Source: Verrucomicrobiota bacterium (GTDB taxonomy: Bacteria > Verrucomicrobiota > Verrucomicrobiia > Chthoniobacterales > Terrimicrobiaceae). Taken from it: a stretch of DNA of 64,000 nucleotides. The position numbers and the translations under genes are program-made. The notes below the pieces were generated by a model. It did not search any database. It was not told the origin of the DNA and saw only the letters and a program-made list of their open reading frames with translations. The stretch spans positions 19,115 through 83,114 of the forward strand of contig JAPLTF010000024.1 in assembly GCA_026398275.1 (NCBI GenBank), given 5' to 3'. Below are positions 48,879 through 57,669 of this stretch, in pieces (within the stretch, counting starts at the first letter, position 1; the number at the start of each line of letters is the position of its first letter).

Positions 48879-49280
48879 ATGCTTCAACTGGAAATTGTCA
48901 CCCCCGAGCAGAAGATCTACTCCGACGAAGTGGATTCGGTGGTGATTCCCGGCGTGGAAGGCGAGTTGGGCGTGCTCCCGCAGCACGTGCCCCTGATGAC
49001 CCAGCTCCTGCCGGGCGAACTTCGCGTGCTCAAGGGCGGCGAAGAGCTCCGCCTGGCCGTGGGCGAAGGCTTTGTCGAGGTCAGCGCCGAGAAAGTGGTG
49101 GTGCTCACGGACATGGCGGTCAAGGAAAGCGAGATCGACGAGGCGGCCGCCGAGGAAGCCATCCAGCGCGCCGAGCAGGCGATGAAGGACACCAAGCTGG
49201 GCGACGAGGAATACGCAACCGTCAAAGCCTCGCTCCAGAAGTCCCTCGCCATGGTCCGCGTCAAACGCCGCCGCAGCTAG
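48879..49280 (+). CDS. atpC: ATP synthase F1 subunit epsilon
   Basis: The 133-residue protein (MLQLEIVTPEQKIYSDEVDS, then VVIPGVEGELGVLPQHVPLM) has the epsilon beta-sandwich and a C-terminal helical pair rich in Ala, Glu and Lys. It follows atpD by 47 bases. The atpDC pair away from the other ATP synthase genes is a known split arrangement in some phyla. Confidence 0.93.
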   Translation: MLQLEIVTPEQKIYSDEVDSVVIPGVEGELGVLPQHVPLMTQLLPGELRVLKGGEELRLAVGEGFVEVSAEKVVVLTDMAVKESEIDEAAAEEAIQRAEQAMKDTKLGDEEYATVKASLQKSLAMVRVKRRRS

Positions 49281-49480
49281 AGCGGTTTCCGATTTACTGT
49301 CGCCGTGCCGCTGCTGCGCCTCGACAGAGCGAGGCGACTACAACGATGTATCCGGCCATGACTTTACTTAAACCGCTCTAGGCCGGCACTCCCGAAAGTT
49401 GAAGCCACGCCCGTGTCGGGCGTGTTGGCAGGGAGCGCAGTAAAGCGCATCCGACGCTGATGCTGCAGATCGTTCTTTTC
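49281..49480. repeat. Repeat elements sharing GAGCGGTTT arms and a 32-base block
   Basis: The arms AGAGCGGTTTCCGATTTACT (from 49279) and ACTTTACTTAAACCGCTCT (to 49380) enclose a GC-rich hairpin. The arm sequence and the inner GGCCATGAC resemble 43171-43316. The block 49403-49434 is identical to 43192-43223. No reading frame is evident between atpC and hisS. Confidence 0.65.
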
Positions 49481-49487
49481 GATGTGG

Positions 49488-50750
49488 CTAAAACGAGCCG
49501 GGCTGCGCGCCCGGCTTGCCGAGCAGCGCTGGCAGCTCGCTTTGGTCAACGGAGGCTTCCTGCCGGGTGGCGAGAGTTTTGATTTTGATGGCCGGCCATT
49601 CGGCTCCCACGACAACCGCATGCCGGGCACCCAATCCCTCCGCATCCTGGAACTGGCGGCCCACCTTTGCGGGCTTGAGCGAAAAGTCGGTCCTCCAGCC
49701 AAGATCCCTCGTGACCTGGACGATCCGCAGGGCCTCCGCACGCCGGGCCTCGTCGGCCACGACGACAAAAACCTCGCAGGCCGGGACGCTGGCTGCGCGC
49801 CGCTGCGCATCGGCTGCCGGCGTCTCGTCAATGAGGTGCCCGAGAACCACATCGCCCATGCCGAAACCGATGGCCGGCAGATCCGAGGCGCCGTCGCTGA
49901 GGCCCTTGATGAGCGTATCATAGCGTCCGCCGCCGGCGATCGCGCGCAGGTTTTTTGAGCGGTCGAATATTTCGAAAACGACTCCGGTGTAGTAGGCGAG
50001 GCCGCGGACAATCGAGAGGTCAGGTTCCACAAAGTCCCGCAGGCCGCGCGCCTCCAATGCCGCCAGCACCGGGGCAAAAGCCGCCGGGCTTCCCCCTGCA
50101 ATAAATCCGCGCAGGTCCGCAACCGTGAGGCCGGTGCCGGCCAGCTTTTCGTCCAGCTTCTCCGGGGCCTCGCGTTCGATTTTGTCCGCGCAGGCAAGGA
50201 CCGCCCTCGACTGCGTCTCATCACATCCGCGCGAGGCGAGGAAATCCATCCACGCCTTCCGGTCGCTCAGCCGCACGACGAAGTGTTCGCCGCCGAACCC
50301 GAACCCCCTCATCAGGTCGACCGCCAATGCCACAATCTCCGCGTCCGCCTCGGGGGAGCTCTCGCCGATGATGTCCGCGTTGAATTGCATGAACTCGCGC
50401 AGCCGGCCCTTTTGCTGCCGCTCGTGGCGGAAGAAATTCGAAACGCAGAACCACTTCATCGGCTTCCGGAAATGCTTCTCCTTCGCGGCCACCATCCGCG
50501 CGAGAGTTGGCGTCATCTCCGGACGCAGCGCGACCTCGCGGTCCCCCCGGTCCCGGAACGAATACAGCTGCTCCAGAATCTCGGCCCCCTCCTCGTTTTT
50601 CTTCCGGTAAAGCTCGCCGCTCTCGAGCGTCGGCCCGTCGTATTCCACAAATCCATACCGGCGCGCGACCGCCCGCCATGTCCCGACGACATAGTTTCTC
50701 CGCTCGCAATCCTCGGGATAAAAATCCCGGAACCCAGGCAGCGCAGGCAT
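49488..50750 (-). CDS. hisS: Histidyl-tRNA synthetase
   Basis: The 420-residue class II synthetase charges tRNA-His. PALPGFRDFYPEDCERRNYV is the N-terminal end, EVALRPEMTPTLARMV and FCVSNFFRHERQQKGRLREF are motif 2, and LSIVRGLAYYTGVVFEI with LRAIAGGGRYDTLI are the histidine-A and motif 3 regions. The anticodon-binding domain follows from about residue 320. It ends close to the repeat cluster at 49281-49480. Confidence 0.93.
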   Translation of the reverse strand: MPALPGFRDFYPEDCERRNYVVGTWRAVARRYGFVEYDGPTLESGELYRKKNEEGAEILEQLYSFRDRGDREVALRPEMTPTLARMVAAKEKHFRKPMKWFCVSNFFRHERQQKGRLREFMQFNADIIGESSPEADAEIVALAVDLMRGFGFGGEHFVVRLSDRKAWMDFLASRGCDETQSRAVLACADKIEREAPEKLDEKLAGTGLTVADLRGFIAGGSPAAFAPVLAALEARGLRDFVEPDLSIVRGLAYYTGVVFEIFDRSKNLRAIAGGGRYDTLIKGLSDGASDLPAIGFGMGDVVLGHLIDETPAADAQRRAASVPACEVFVVVADEARRAEALRIVQVTRDLGWRTDFSLKPAKVGRQFQDAEGLGARHAVVVGAEWPAIKIKTLATRQEASVDQSELPALLGKPGAQPGSF

Positions 50751-50837
50751 CAGCAGGCCCCCTCCATTCCCCGATCAAATCTCCTCATCACCCGCCCACA
50801 TTGATCGCTCGCGCTCCCCCTGAAAAGCATTTCCCGA

Positions 50838-50887
50838 TTTCGTTTACAAAACTTTGATGCGGCCGCATCAAAGTTTTGTAAACGAAA
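50838..50887. repeat. Perfect 50-base palindrome
   Basis: Positions 50838-50862 are followed immediately by their exact reverse complement at 50863-50887, with no loop; the centre reads GCGGCCGC. The right half contains the last codons (SFTKL, stop) of the coaB gene. There is no T run for termination. An element insertion, a protein-binding site or an assembly fold-back could explain it. Confidence 0.85.
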
Positions 50888-51503
50888 GAACCTGCACGAG
50901 CCGGTCGGCGAGGGCGGGTTTGTCGGGGAAATGTTCGAGTTGACCATCGGGGGAGAGAAGCCCGAAGCCCGGGCCGTATGCGGAGCCGTTCACGACGCAG
51001 GCATCGGTGCGGGCATCGCGGATTTGGGCGGCCGCGCGGGCGAGTGCCTGCTCGCGCGAGCCGTCGAGCTCGTATTTCCAGCCGATGATCCGGGAGTCGG
51101 GGAACCACAACCGGAGCTTCGGGAGAACTTTTCCGGCGGGTTTGAGTGTGAGCCGGATCGTTCCGGCGCGGCTGCTGAGCTTGTCTCCACCGTCGGCCCC
51201 TTCGACGCCTTCGAGAATAAAATCGCAGAGCGCGGCGGCATGGAGGATGACTGCGGGAGGCCGCGCGAGCGAGTGCAGGCCCTCCGCGAGGGATTCGTTG
51301 GTGGAGAATGGCCGGACATCCGCCCCGGCGGGGGCCGGAAATGTTGCCGCCTCACCGCGGAAGCAGACGACCTCGAACCCTGCGCGCAAAAAGGCCTCCG
51401 TGAGGACCTCCCCGATTTCCCCCGTCGAAAAATTGGTGATCCGCCGGACCTTGTCGAGCGGTTCGTAGGCGGGTCCGCAGGTGATGCAGGCTAAGGGAGG
51501 CAT
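50868..51503 (-). CDS. coaB: Phosphopantothenate-cysteine ligase (CoaB domain)
   Basis: The 211-residue protein matches the CoaB half of CoaBC: ACITCGPAYEPLDKVRRITN, NFSTGEIGEVLTEAF, VILHAAALCDFILEGVEG and LTLKPAGKVLPKLR. It joins cysteine to 4'-phosphopantothenate. The decarboxylase (CoaC) half is absent, so a separate CoaC is expected elsewhere. The last five residues before the stop are coded inside a 50-base perfect palindrome, so the natural C-terminus may have been altered. Confidence 0.82.
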   Translation of the reverse strand: MPPLACITCGPAYEPLDKVRRITNFSTGEIGEVLTEAFLRAGFEVVCFRGEAATFPAPAGADVRPFSTNESLAEGLHSLARPPAVILHAAALCDFILEGVEGADGGDKLSSRAGTIRLTLKPAGKVLPKLRLWFPDSRIIGWKYELDGSREQALARAAAQIRDARTDACVVNGSAYGPGFGLLSPDGQLEHFPDKPALADRLVQVLSFTKL

Positions 51504-51597
51504 GAACGCTGAGTATTAAGATTTGCGAACTAAGTGGTCAGAAGCTGCGGCGAGGCGCCATTTGCTTAAAACCTAATTCTTAAAACTTAAACCTCCT

Positions 51598-53121
51598 TTA
51601 GTGCCTGAAATGCCGGGTGCCGGTGAAGACCATGGCCACCTGGTGTTCGTCCGCTGCCTTGATCACATCGGGATCTTTGACCGATCCGCCGGGCTGGATC
51701 GCCGCCGTTGCGCCGGCCTCGGCCGCCGCGATAAGTCCGTCCGGAAACGGAAAGAACGCATCGCTGCAAACCGCGCTGCCCTTAAGGGAAAGCCCGGCCT
51801 CGTTCGCCTTCCAGACGGCGATGCGGGAGGAGTCGACGCGCGACATCTGGCCGGCCCCGATGCCGAGCGTCCGGTCTTTTCCGGCGTAGACGATGCCATT
51901 CGACTTCACGTGTTTGACGATTTTCCATCCGAATTCCATGGCCTCAATCTCATCCTTGGTCGGCGGCCGCGAGGTGACGACCTTGTGCTCGAGATCGGGG
52001 ATGTCCGCCGAATCTGAGTCCTGCACAAGCAGGCCACCGATCACGCTGCGGACGTCGCGGGTGTTTGCCGAGAGCGGCTTCAGGATCCGCATCAGGCGCA
52101 GGTTTTTCTTTTTTTGGAGGAGCGAGCGTGCGTCGGAATCGAAATCCGGGGCGATGATCACCTCGCTGAAGATCTCCGAGATCGCCTTGGCGAGCGGGAG
52201 CGTGATCGGGAGGTTGCAGATGATGATGCCCCCGAACGGCGCCTGCTTGTCGGTGGCGAACGCCTTTTCCCAGGCCTCGCGCAGGTCGCCGTCGCTTCCG
52301 ACGCCGCACGGGTTTGTGTGTTTGAGGATGGCGACGGTGGGCTTGGAAAATTCCTCGATGAGGTTCCGGGCGGCGCTGATGTCAAGGATGTTGTTGTAGG
52401 AAAGCTCCTTCCCGTGGAGCTTCTCGAAATAGTCGTTGAAGCTGCCGTAGAGTTCGGCGTGCTGGTGCGGGTTCTCGCCGTAGCGCAGGCGCATTTCAAG
52501 CGGCAGGTCGAGGCGGAAGCTCGCGCACGTCTCCTGCTCCTGGTTGAGAAAGTCCGCGATCGCGGCGTCGTAGGCGGACGTTGTGGCGAAGGCCTTGATC
52601 GCGAGCCGCTCGCGCAGCTTCCGGCTCGTCCCGCCCTTCTCCTCGCGCAGGTCCTCGATCACCGCCGCATAATCTTTCGGATCGGTCACCACGCAGACGG
52701 ACTGGTAGTTTTTCGAGGCGCTGCGTATCATGGAGGGGCCCCCGATATCGATCTGCTCGATTGCTTCGGCGAGCGTGACCCCTTCCTTCGCGACCGTGGC
52801 CTCGAACGGATAGAGGTTCACGACCACCATGTCGATCGGACGGATCCCGTGCGCCTTCGCCTGCTCCTCGTGTTCCTCGTTTCCCCGGAGATAAAGAAGC
52901 CCGCCGTGGATTTTCGGATGCAGGGTCTTGACCCGGCCTTCAAGGATTTCCGGCGAGCCCGTGAATTGCGAGACCTCGACGGTCGCGATTCCGGCCGCCT
53001 GGAGCGATTTGGCGGTGCCGCCGGTCGAGAGGATCTCGACGCCGTGGACGGCCAGCTCCTTGGCAAGTTCGAGAATGCCGGTTTTGTCCGAAACAGAGAT
53101 CAGAGCGCGTTGGATTTTCAT
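51598..53121 (-). CDS. purH: Bifunctional AICAR formyltransferase / IMP cyclohydrolase
   Basis: PurH performs the last two steps of IMP synthesis. The 507-residue protein has the cyclohydrolase domain ([50 protein letters not shown]) and the formyltransferase domain ([44 protein letters not shown]). The C-terminus ends FTGTRHFRH, complete for the family. It is the first gene on this strand before the divergent restriction locus. Confidence 0.95.
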   Translation of the reverse strand: MKIQRALISVSDKTGILELAKELAVHGVEILSTGGTAKSLQAAGIATVEVSQFTGSPEILEGRVKTLHPKIHGGLLYLRGNEEHEEQAKAHGIRPIDMVVVNLYPFEATVAKEGVTLAEAIEQIDIGGPSMIRSASKNYQSVCVVTDPKDYAAVIEDLREEKGGTSRKLRERLAIKAFATTSAYDAAIADFLNQEQETCASFRLDLPLEMRLRYGENPHQHAELYGSFNDYFEKLHGKELSYNNILDISAARNLIEEFSKPTVAILKHTNPCGVGSDGDLREAWEKAFATDKQAPFGGIIICNLPITLPLAKAISEIFSEVIIAPDFDSDARSLLQKKKNLRLMRILKPLSANTRDVRSVIGGLLVQDSDSADIPDLEHKVVTSRPPTKDEIEAMEFGWKIVKHVKSNGIVYAGKDRTLGIGAGQMSRVDSSRIAVWKANEAGLSLKGSAVCSDAFFPFPDGLIAAAEAGATAAIQPGGSVKDPDVIKAADEHQVAMVFTGTRHFRH

Positions 53122-53267
53122 GTCAGCAGGGAGTCATCCTATGACTTCAAACACAGATTTCAACCATCATCCCTCATGCCACACTGTTGGTTGTTGTTGA
53201 GATGCTTTGAAATCCCGTCGGACGAACACTTCCCGATTCGGGCAACTTCTGGTAGCGTGTCGTTTCC

Positions 53268-55208
53268 ATGCCCATGAACGAAGCCGAGACCCGCTATGAG
53301 TTGATCGATCCCGTTCTCCGGGAGAAAGGGTATCGCAAGCCGTATGTGAAGCTCGAGACGAAGGCTCCTGTCGAGCCGATTGGCGCGAAAGGCCGTCGCC
53401 GCTCGGGTCCCGGCCGCACGGATTATCTCCTCTGCGTAGAAACGCCGAACGGACCCGCTCCGCTGCCGGTGGCGGTGATGGAATCCAAGCGCGAAGACGA
53501 GGACCCGCTCAAGGGAATGCAGCAGGCCAAGGGCAAACTCAAGGCGGTCTTCGGCGACAACGCCCGCATCGTCGAGACGAAGAACGGCGAGAACGCCGCC
53601 AAAAACGCCCGCATCCACATCGCCACCTACCAGACGCTCGGCCTCGACGATGACGAGGGGTTCGCCAGTTTCCTCACCGAACATTACCCGGACGATTATT
53701 TCAGCGTCATCATTATTGACGAGTGCCATCGCTCGGCGTGGGGCAGGTGGTCGGAGGTGCTGAGGCGGAACCCGAACGCAATCCACATTGGCCTCACCGC
53801 CACTCCCCGCCAGCTCCGCGAGGCCGAGGGCAAACCGACGGAGGACGAGGAAATCACCGCGAACAACCACCAGTATTTCGGCGAGCCCGTCTATGAATAC
53901 ACGCTGATCGAGGCACAGGAGGACGGTTACCTCGCTGCCTGCGAAGTCATCAAGCGCAAGGCGTCCATTGACTCCCACATCTTCACCAAGGCCGAGGTGC
54001 TCGCCGCCAAACCGACGAACATCAAAACCGGCCAGCCGGTCACCGAGGAAGACCTGACCAAGAGCGAATACACGGGGAAGGACTTCGACGACGAGCTGTT
54101 CATCGACATGCGCACTCCGGCGATGTGCGAAGACCTCTTCAAGCTGCTCTGCGAAAATGGCGGTCCCGAGCAGAAGGTCATCATCTTCTGCACCCGCGAA
54201 ATCCACGCCGACCGCGTGGCCATGCAGATGAACAACCTCTACGTCCGCTGGTGCAAAGAGAAAAACCACGAGCCCAAGGACCTCTATGCCTTCAAGTGCA
54301 TGGGCGGGGCCAACAACGGATCGGAATACATCAAAACCATGCGCGGGTCCGGCGAACGCGCGTTCGTCGCCTGCACGGTTGATCTGCTCGAAGCCGGGGT
54401 TGATATCGAACGCCTGAACGCGGTCGTCTTCTTCCGCTACCTCAAATCCGCCATCAAATTCTACCAGATGGTCGGACGCGGGACCCGGATCCACGAGGAG
54501 ACCGGCAAATACAAGTTCTGGCTCTACGACTACACCGGCGTCACCGATCTCTTCGGCACCGACTTCATCACACGACCGCCGCGCCCCGGTGGAGGTGGCG
54601 GAGGAGGAGGCGAGGGGCCGGGCGGTGAAACGCCGGAGCCACCCACCGTCGCGGAGATGCCGGGCGAGACCGTCATCAATGCCGAAGGCCGCTTTGTCAC
54701 GGGTGTTCGCGACGGGCGCATCGCGCTCATCCCCTTCGATGAATACCGCCGGGAAATGATCGAGCGCGTGCTCGCCGAGGCCCATACCCTCCGGCAATTC
54801 CGCAGCCTCTGGATCGAATCCCAAAAGCGCCGGAAGCTCATCGGCCACCTCATCGGCGATAATTACAACCCGGAAATCGTTCGCGACCTCGACGGCATGA
54901 CGGAATACGACTTCTACGACCTCTTCGCCCACCTCGGCTACAAGGCCCTCGCCCTCAAGCGGCCGGATCGGAAAATCATTTACCTCGATAAAAACCAGGC
55001 ATGGTTCGATTCGCTCGTCCCGAGCGCCGCCACCGTCCTTCGCGGGCTCGGCAACCAGTTCGAACTCGGCGGCACCGACGCGCTGGAGACCCCTGCCCTC
55101 TGGGATGTGCCAGAAATCAGGGATGCTGGCGGATTCGACGCGCTCAGGAAAATCGGCTCGCCGGCCGATGTGATGAAGGATGCGAAGATGAGGTTGTTTG
55201 CCGCATGA
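53268..55208 (+). CDS. hsdR: Type I restriction subunit HsdR, lacking Walker A region
   Basis: The 646-residue protein has the N-terminal nuclease core (GRTDYLLC and VAVMESKREDEDPLKG, a D...ExK site) and then motif II in IIIDECHRSAWGRW, motif III TATPR and motif VI in YQMVGRGTRIHEETG. Between QQAKG and KLKAVFGDNARIV, at about 53530-53550, a segment of roughly 130 residues is missing relative to normal HsdR, which includes the Walker A GxGKT motif. The frame stays open. Translocation and cleavage are therefore probably lost. The start may be the ATG at 53274. Confidence 0.82.
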   Translation: MPMNEAETRYELIDPVLREKGYRKPYVKLETKAPVEPIGAKGRRRSGPGRTDYLLCVETPNGPAPLPVAVMESKREDEDPLKGMQQAKGKLKAVFGDNARIVETKNGENAAKNARIHIATYQTLGLDDDEGFASFLTEHYPDDYFSVIIIDECHRSAWGRWSEVLRRNPNAIHIGLTATPRQLREAEGKPTEDEEITANNHQYFGEPVYEYTLIEAQEDGYLAACEVIKRKASIDSHIFTKAEVLAAKPTNIKTGQPVTEEDLTKSEYTGKDFDDELFIDMRTPAMCEDLFKLLCENGGPEQKVIIFCTREIHADRVAMQMNNLYVRWCKEKNHEPKDLYAFKCMGGANNGSEYIKTMRGSGERAFVACTVDLLEAGVDIERLNAVVFFRYLKSAIKFYQMVGRGTRIHEETGKYKFWLYDYTGVTDLFGTDFITRPPRPGGGGGGGGEGPGGETPEPPTVAEMPGETVINAEGRFVTGVRDGRIALIPFDEYRREMIERVLAEAHTLRQFRSLWIESQKRRKLIGHLIGDNYNPEIVRDLDGMTEYDFYDLFAHLGYKALALKRPDRKIIYLDKNQAWFDSLVPSAATVLRGLGNQFELGGTDALETPALWDVPEIRDAGGFDALRKIGSPADVMKDAKMRLFAA

Positions 55209-55759
55209 ATACGCGCGTCCTACTTGGTGATGTGTTGACGGAAGTGAAGAATGGCATCGGCAAAGACTGGTCGAAGTATCCGGTGCTTGGCGCGACGCGC
55301 GAAGGACTGGCCCCCGCAAAAGAACCGCCAGGAAAGCATCCTGAACGATACAAGCCCGTCTTTCCGGGAACCATCTTTTACAATCCGATGCGCATCATGA
55401 TCGGGTCGGTTGCGTTCGTTGATGACGATGCGGAGTCCGGCATCACCAGTCCCGATTACGTGGTGTTTCGTGGCGTTGAGGGAAAGGTGGATTCCCGCTG
55501 GTTCTATTTCTGGCTGCGCTCCCCGCTCGGTCACCAATGCATCGCATCACTGGCCAGGGGCGCTGTCCGTGAGCGCATGCTGTTTAACCGGCTTGCAGAG
55601 GCGGAGGTCGAACTCCCGGACTTTCAAACCCAGCAGCGTGCGTCTCTGGTCCTTGCTCAGGCGCAATGCCAGATCAAAAAGCTGCGGGCCGCAATTTCCG
55701 TTCAACTGAACGACCTCTCGGTTTTGCCGCATCGAATCGTAGCAAAATCCCTCGAATGA
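55205..55759 (+). CDS. hsdS: Type I restriction specificity subunit HsdS, half-length
   Basis: The 184-residue protein overlaps hsdR by four bases (ATGA). It has a single target-recognition domain (LGDVLTEVKNGIGKDWSKYP, TIFYNPMRIMIGSVAF, DYVVFRG, WFYFWLRSP) and one conserved helix (QTQQRASLVLAQAQCQIKKL). Normal HsdS has two target domains of this kind; half-size subunits can dimerise to recognise a palindromic site. It is not truncated at either end in an obvious way. Confidence 0.75.
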   Translation: MNTRVLLGDVLTEVKNGIGKDWSKYPVLGATREGLAPAKEPPGKHPERYKPVFPGTIFYNPMRIMIGSVAFVDDDAESGITSPDYVVFRGVEGKVDSRWFYFWLRSPLGHQCIASLARGAVRERMLFNRLAEAEVELPDFQTQQRASLVLAQAQCQIKKLRAAISVQLNDLSVLPHRIVAKSLE

Positions 55760-55861
55760 TCTACGGGTGCCACCTGCTTTTTCTCTGTCCCCACCCATGA
55801 GCGACGAACCCTCCAGCTCCCGGCATCATACCATTTTGACACCGAAGCAGGAGGTATCGAC

Positions 55862-55951
55862 GGACGGCTCGGCGAGCCATCCCTACCGGTGGGTGGTAGG
55901 GCGGTTTCGCCGAAACCGCCGTGATATTCTGCCTGTTACGCAGTGCATTTG
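55862..55951. repeat. Hairpin repeat with shared tail
   Basis: The inverted repeats GGCTCG/CGAGCC and GCGGTTTCG-C-CGAAACCGC (55911-55929) precede CCTGTTACGCAGTGCATTTG (55932-55951), which is one base different from 42381-42400. This REP-like unit occupies most of the space between hsdS and higB. Confidence 0.6.
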
Positions 55952-56026
55952 TTATTACAACTTGGATGTGATCGTCCCCGCAGAACGTGATTTTCATCCA
56001 CAACGCCGAGTGACATTCTCGCGGCG

Positions 56027-56314
56027 ATGCACGTCATCACACGAAAGCGACTGAACGACTTCGCGGCGGATCACCCGGACTGCAAGGCCAGCCTGGCGCA
56101 ATGGTTCGCCGGGATGCGGGGGAGGAACTTTCCCGACATTCAAGAGGTCCGGGCCATTTTTCCCCATGCCGACAAGGTGGGGAAGTTCACGGTTTTCAAC
56201 ATCGCCGGGAACAAGGCCCGCATCATCGCCGCCATCCACTACAACCGGGGAAAAGTTTACATCCGCCACATTTTGACGCATAGTGAATACGATAAAGGAG
56301 CTTGGAAAAAATGA
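56027..56314 (+). CDS. higB: HigB-family mRNA interferase toxin
   Basis: The 95-residue protein (MHVITRKRLNDFAADHPDCK, then FNIAGNKARIIAAIHYNRGK and IRHILTHSEYDKGAW) is a RelE-fold toxin of the HigB/HigB_toxin family, which cuts mRNA on the ribosome. The length and order, toxin before antitoxin, are typical. It overlaps higA by four bases. Confidence 0.88.
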   Translation: MHVITRKRLNDFAADHPDCKASLAQWFAGMRGRNFPDIQEVRAIFPHADKVGKFTVFNIAGNKARIIAAIHYNRGKVYIRHILTHSEYDKGAWKK

Positions 56315-56535
56315 GCGCAGCACAACTTGAAACCCTCACGCGGAGCTGGACCCCCATCTCCTCGCTGGTTTGTGTCCCCCGCACGGATGCGGAATACTCG
56401 CGCCTTGTCTCTCTTCTGGACGAAATCACCGACGAAGTAGGGGAAGACGAAGGCCACCCGCTCGCTTCCTTCATGGACGTGCTCGGATCGCTGGTCCTCG
56501 GCTACGAGTCGCATTCCGTTCCCGAACTTGTCTAA
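56311..56535 (+). CDS. higA: HigA-like antitoxin, HTH domain not seen
   Basis: The 74-residue product (MSAAQLETLTRSWTPISSLV, then TDAEYSRLVSLLDEITDEVG) corresponds to the N-terminal toxin-binding half of HigA proteins. The helix-turn-helix half expected after the segment SLVLGYESHSVP is absent; the frame stops at 56535. A shortened form that still binds toxin but not DNA is possible. Confidence 0.72.
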   Translation: MSAAQLETLTRSWTPISSLVCVPRTDAEYSRLVSLLDEITDEVGEDEGHPLASFMDVLGSLVLGYESHSVPELV

Positions 56536-56547
56536 CCAGCGACGGAT

Positions 56548-56760
56548 ATGAGTTCCTTGTCAGTTCGAGAGGAGGGGGAACTGATTCAGTTATCCGGAAA
56601 TTCCGGATAACTGCGGCCGACCTTTTTGAGGCCACGATCCCCAACGTGAGCGTCCACCCGCGCAATATTTTTGCCGGGGGCAAGCTGACGCCGGAGGCAA
56701 CTGTTAAGAATTTCTTAACGGTTCGCAAGCAGGGTTCGCGGAGGGCGAATGCACTAAAAT
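56548..56760 (+). pseudogene. RhuM-family protein remnant
   Basis: A first frame (MSSLSVREEGELIQLSGNSG, stop) and a second frame (AADLFEATIPNVSVHPRNIF, then TPEATVKNFLTVRKQGSR) together give the N-terminal part of a RhuM/KilA-N-type protein, with the characteristic LFxTxxPNxSxHxxNIF and the TVKxFLTVRxxGSR ending. The link between the two is broken by a frameshift and a deletion, and no C-terminal part remains. RhuM genes are common in restriction and virulence islands. Confidence 0.6.
56587..56613. repeat. Perfect 27-base inverted repeat
   Basis: CAGTTATCCGGAA, one central A, and TTCCGGATAACTG form a perfect palindrome. It sits at the break between the two frames of the RhuM remnant. A second perfect inverted repeat, GTTAAGAA-T-TTCTTAAC, is at 56703-56719. 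They could be operators or scars of insertions. Confidence 0.55.
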
Positions 56761-56873
56761 GCGCGTGTGAGCCGCTATCTTCCAGGGAGCATACCCGTCC
56801 CGGGTGTGGTTTCCGGCGTTCCCGCCGGAAAATCGTGTCGTCGGCAGCTCACAAGGAATCCTTGTCAGTTCAA

Positions 56874-56935
56874 TGGGAGGGCGAAGCTCCGTCTGAGCCG
56901 TAATAAATGGGTTCGGACGGAGCCTCACCCTCCCA
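56874..56935. repeat. REP-like hairpin
   Basis: The arms TGGGAGGGCGAAGCTCCGTC and GACGGAGCCTCACCCTCCCA-like sequence form an imperfect stem around TAATAAATGG. A related unit, GGGAGGGCGAGGCTCCGCCC, begins at 63759. The stretch 56761-56873 before it holds only a smaller inverted repeat (TTCCGGCG/CGCCGGAA near 56811-56831) and no gene. Confidence 0.55.
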
Positions 56936-56972
56936 GTGTTGGCTTCACGCGCAATCAGGAAGCACGTCCGTC

Positions 56973-57001
56973 TTGACAAAACAAAACCAAGTTAGCATTA
57001 T
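56973..57001 (+). promoter_or_regulatory. Promoter of vapBC
   Basis: TTGACA (56973-56978) is followed after 17 bases by CATTAT (56996-57001). The vapB start codon at 57008 is six bases past the -10 box, so the transcript is likely leaderless, as at the first vapBC locus. Confidence 0.6.
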
Positions 57002-57007
57002 CATGCC

Positions 57008-57217
57008 ATGAAATCTCACATCAGTGCTACGATTGATGAACGGCTGCTGGAGAACGTGAATCGCTTCGGGCGGGAGGAGCGGCGGACGCGGAGCCAGATC
57101 ATCGAACTCGCATTGGAGCGGTTCTTGAAAGAGCGGGGAGGGCAGGAGGAGGAGATTGTTACATCGGCAGGTTGCTTCGCGGGTCGGTTCAACCGGGAAG
57201 AAACCTATGCCCGTTAA
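57008..57217 (+). CDS. vapB: Ribbon-helix-helix antitoxin, VapB family
   Basis: The 69-residue protein (MKSHISATIDERLLENVNRF, then RTRSQIIELALERFLKERG) has the strand-helix-helix of CopG-type antitoxins. The C-terminal end GRFNREETYAR would bind the VapC toxin. It overlaps the toxin gene by 11 bases. Confidence 0.82.
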   Translation: MKSHISATIDERLLENVNRFGREERRTRSQIIELALERFLKERGGQEEEIVTSAGCFAGRFNREETYAR

Positions 57218-57662
57218 GGCTCTGACTGGCCGCGTGCTGGTGGACACCAACGTGCTCATTTACGCCACGCTCTCCGCAGACCCGCGCCACGAAAAGGCGC
57301 AGCAGGTGCTCGCGCAGCGGCACCGCCCGGAAGTGGCGATGTTTGTCTCTGTGCAAAACCTTGCCGAGATGTATCCGAATCTCACCGGTCCCAAAAACCA
57401 GCCGCCAGACAGCCCGGAGCTGGCCCGGGAGAAGATCCGGTCGCTGGCCCGATTGCGCGGATTGACCGTGCTGCCGCTCACGCTGGAGACGGCCCATCTC
57501 GCGCTGGACTTGTGCGTCTCGGCGGGCGTGACACGGCAGGGTTACTTCGATCGGCAGCTCGCCGCATTGATGATCCGCGAAAACATCCCGGTCATCCTCA
57601 CCGAAAATGTGGCCGACTTCACGGGCATTGATGGCATCACGCCGATCAATCCCTTTGCTTAA
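57207..57662 (+). CDS. vapC: PIN-domain ribonuclease toxin, VapC family
   Basis: The product from ATG 57207 has 151 residues. The acidic positions are in VLVDTNVLIYA, QNLAEMY, YFDRQLAALM and ENVADFTGIDG, the PIN fold of VapC. It ends eight bases before hsdM, so the pair separates hsdS from hsdM. Confidence 0.88.
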   Translation: MPVKALTGRVLVDTNVLIYATLSADPRHEKAQQVLAQRHRPEVAMFVSVQNLAEMYPNLTGPKNQPPDSPELAREKIRSLARLRGLTVLPLTLETAHLALDLCVSAGVTRQGYFDRQLAALMIRENIPVILTENVADFTGIDGITPINPFA

Positions 57663-57669
57663 CAAACCC

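Noticed and set aside
50750..50840. Minus-strand reading frame continuing from the palindrome towards hisS
   Set aside because: It has no conserved sequence and ends at the hisS start; it looks like intergenic DNA.
56704..56979. Minus-strand frame of 91 codons between the RhuM remnant and vapB
   Set aside because: It runs through the REP hairpin and an AT-rich promoter and shows no domain.
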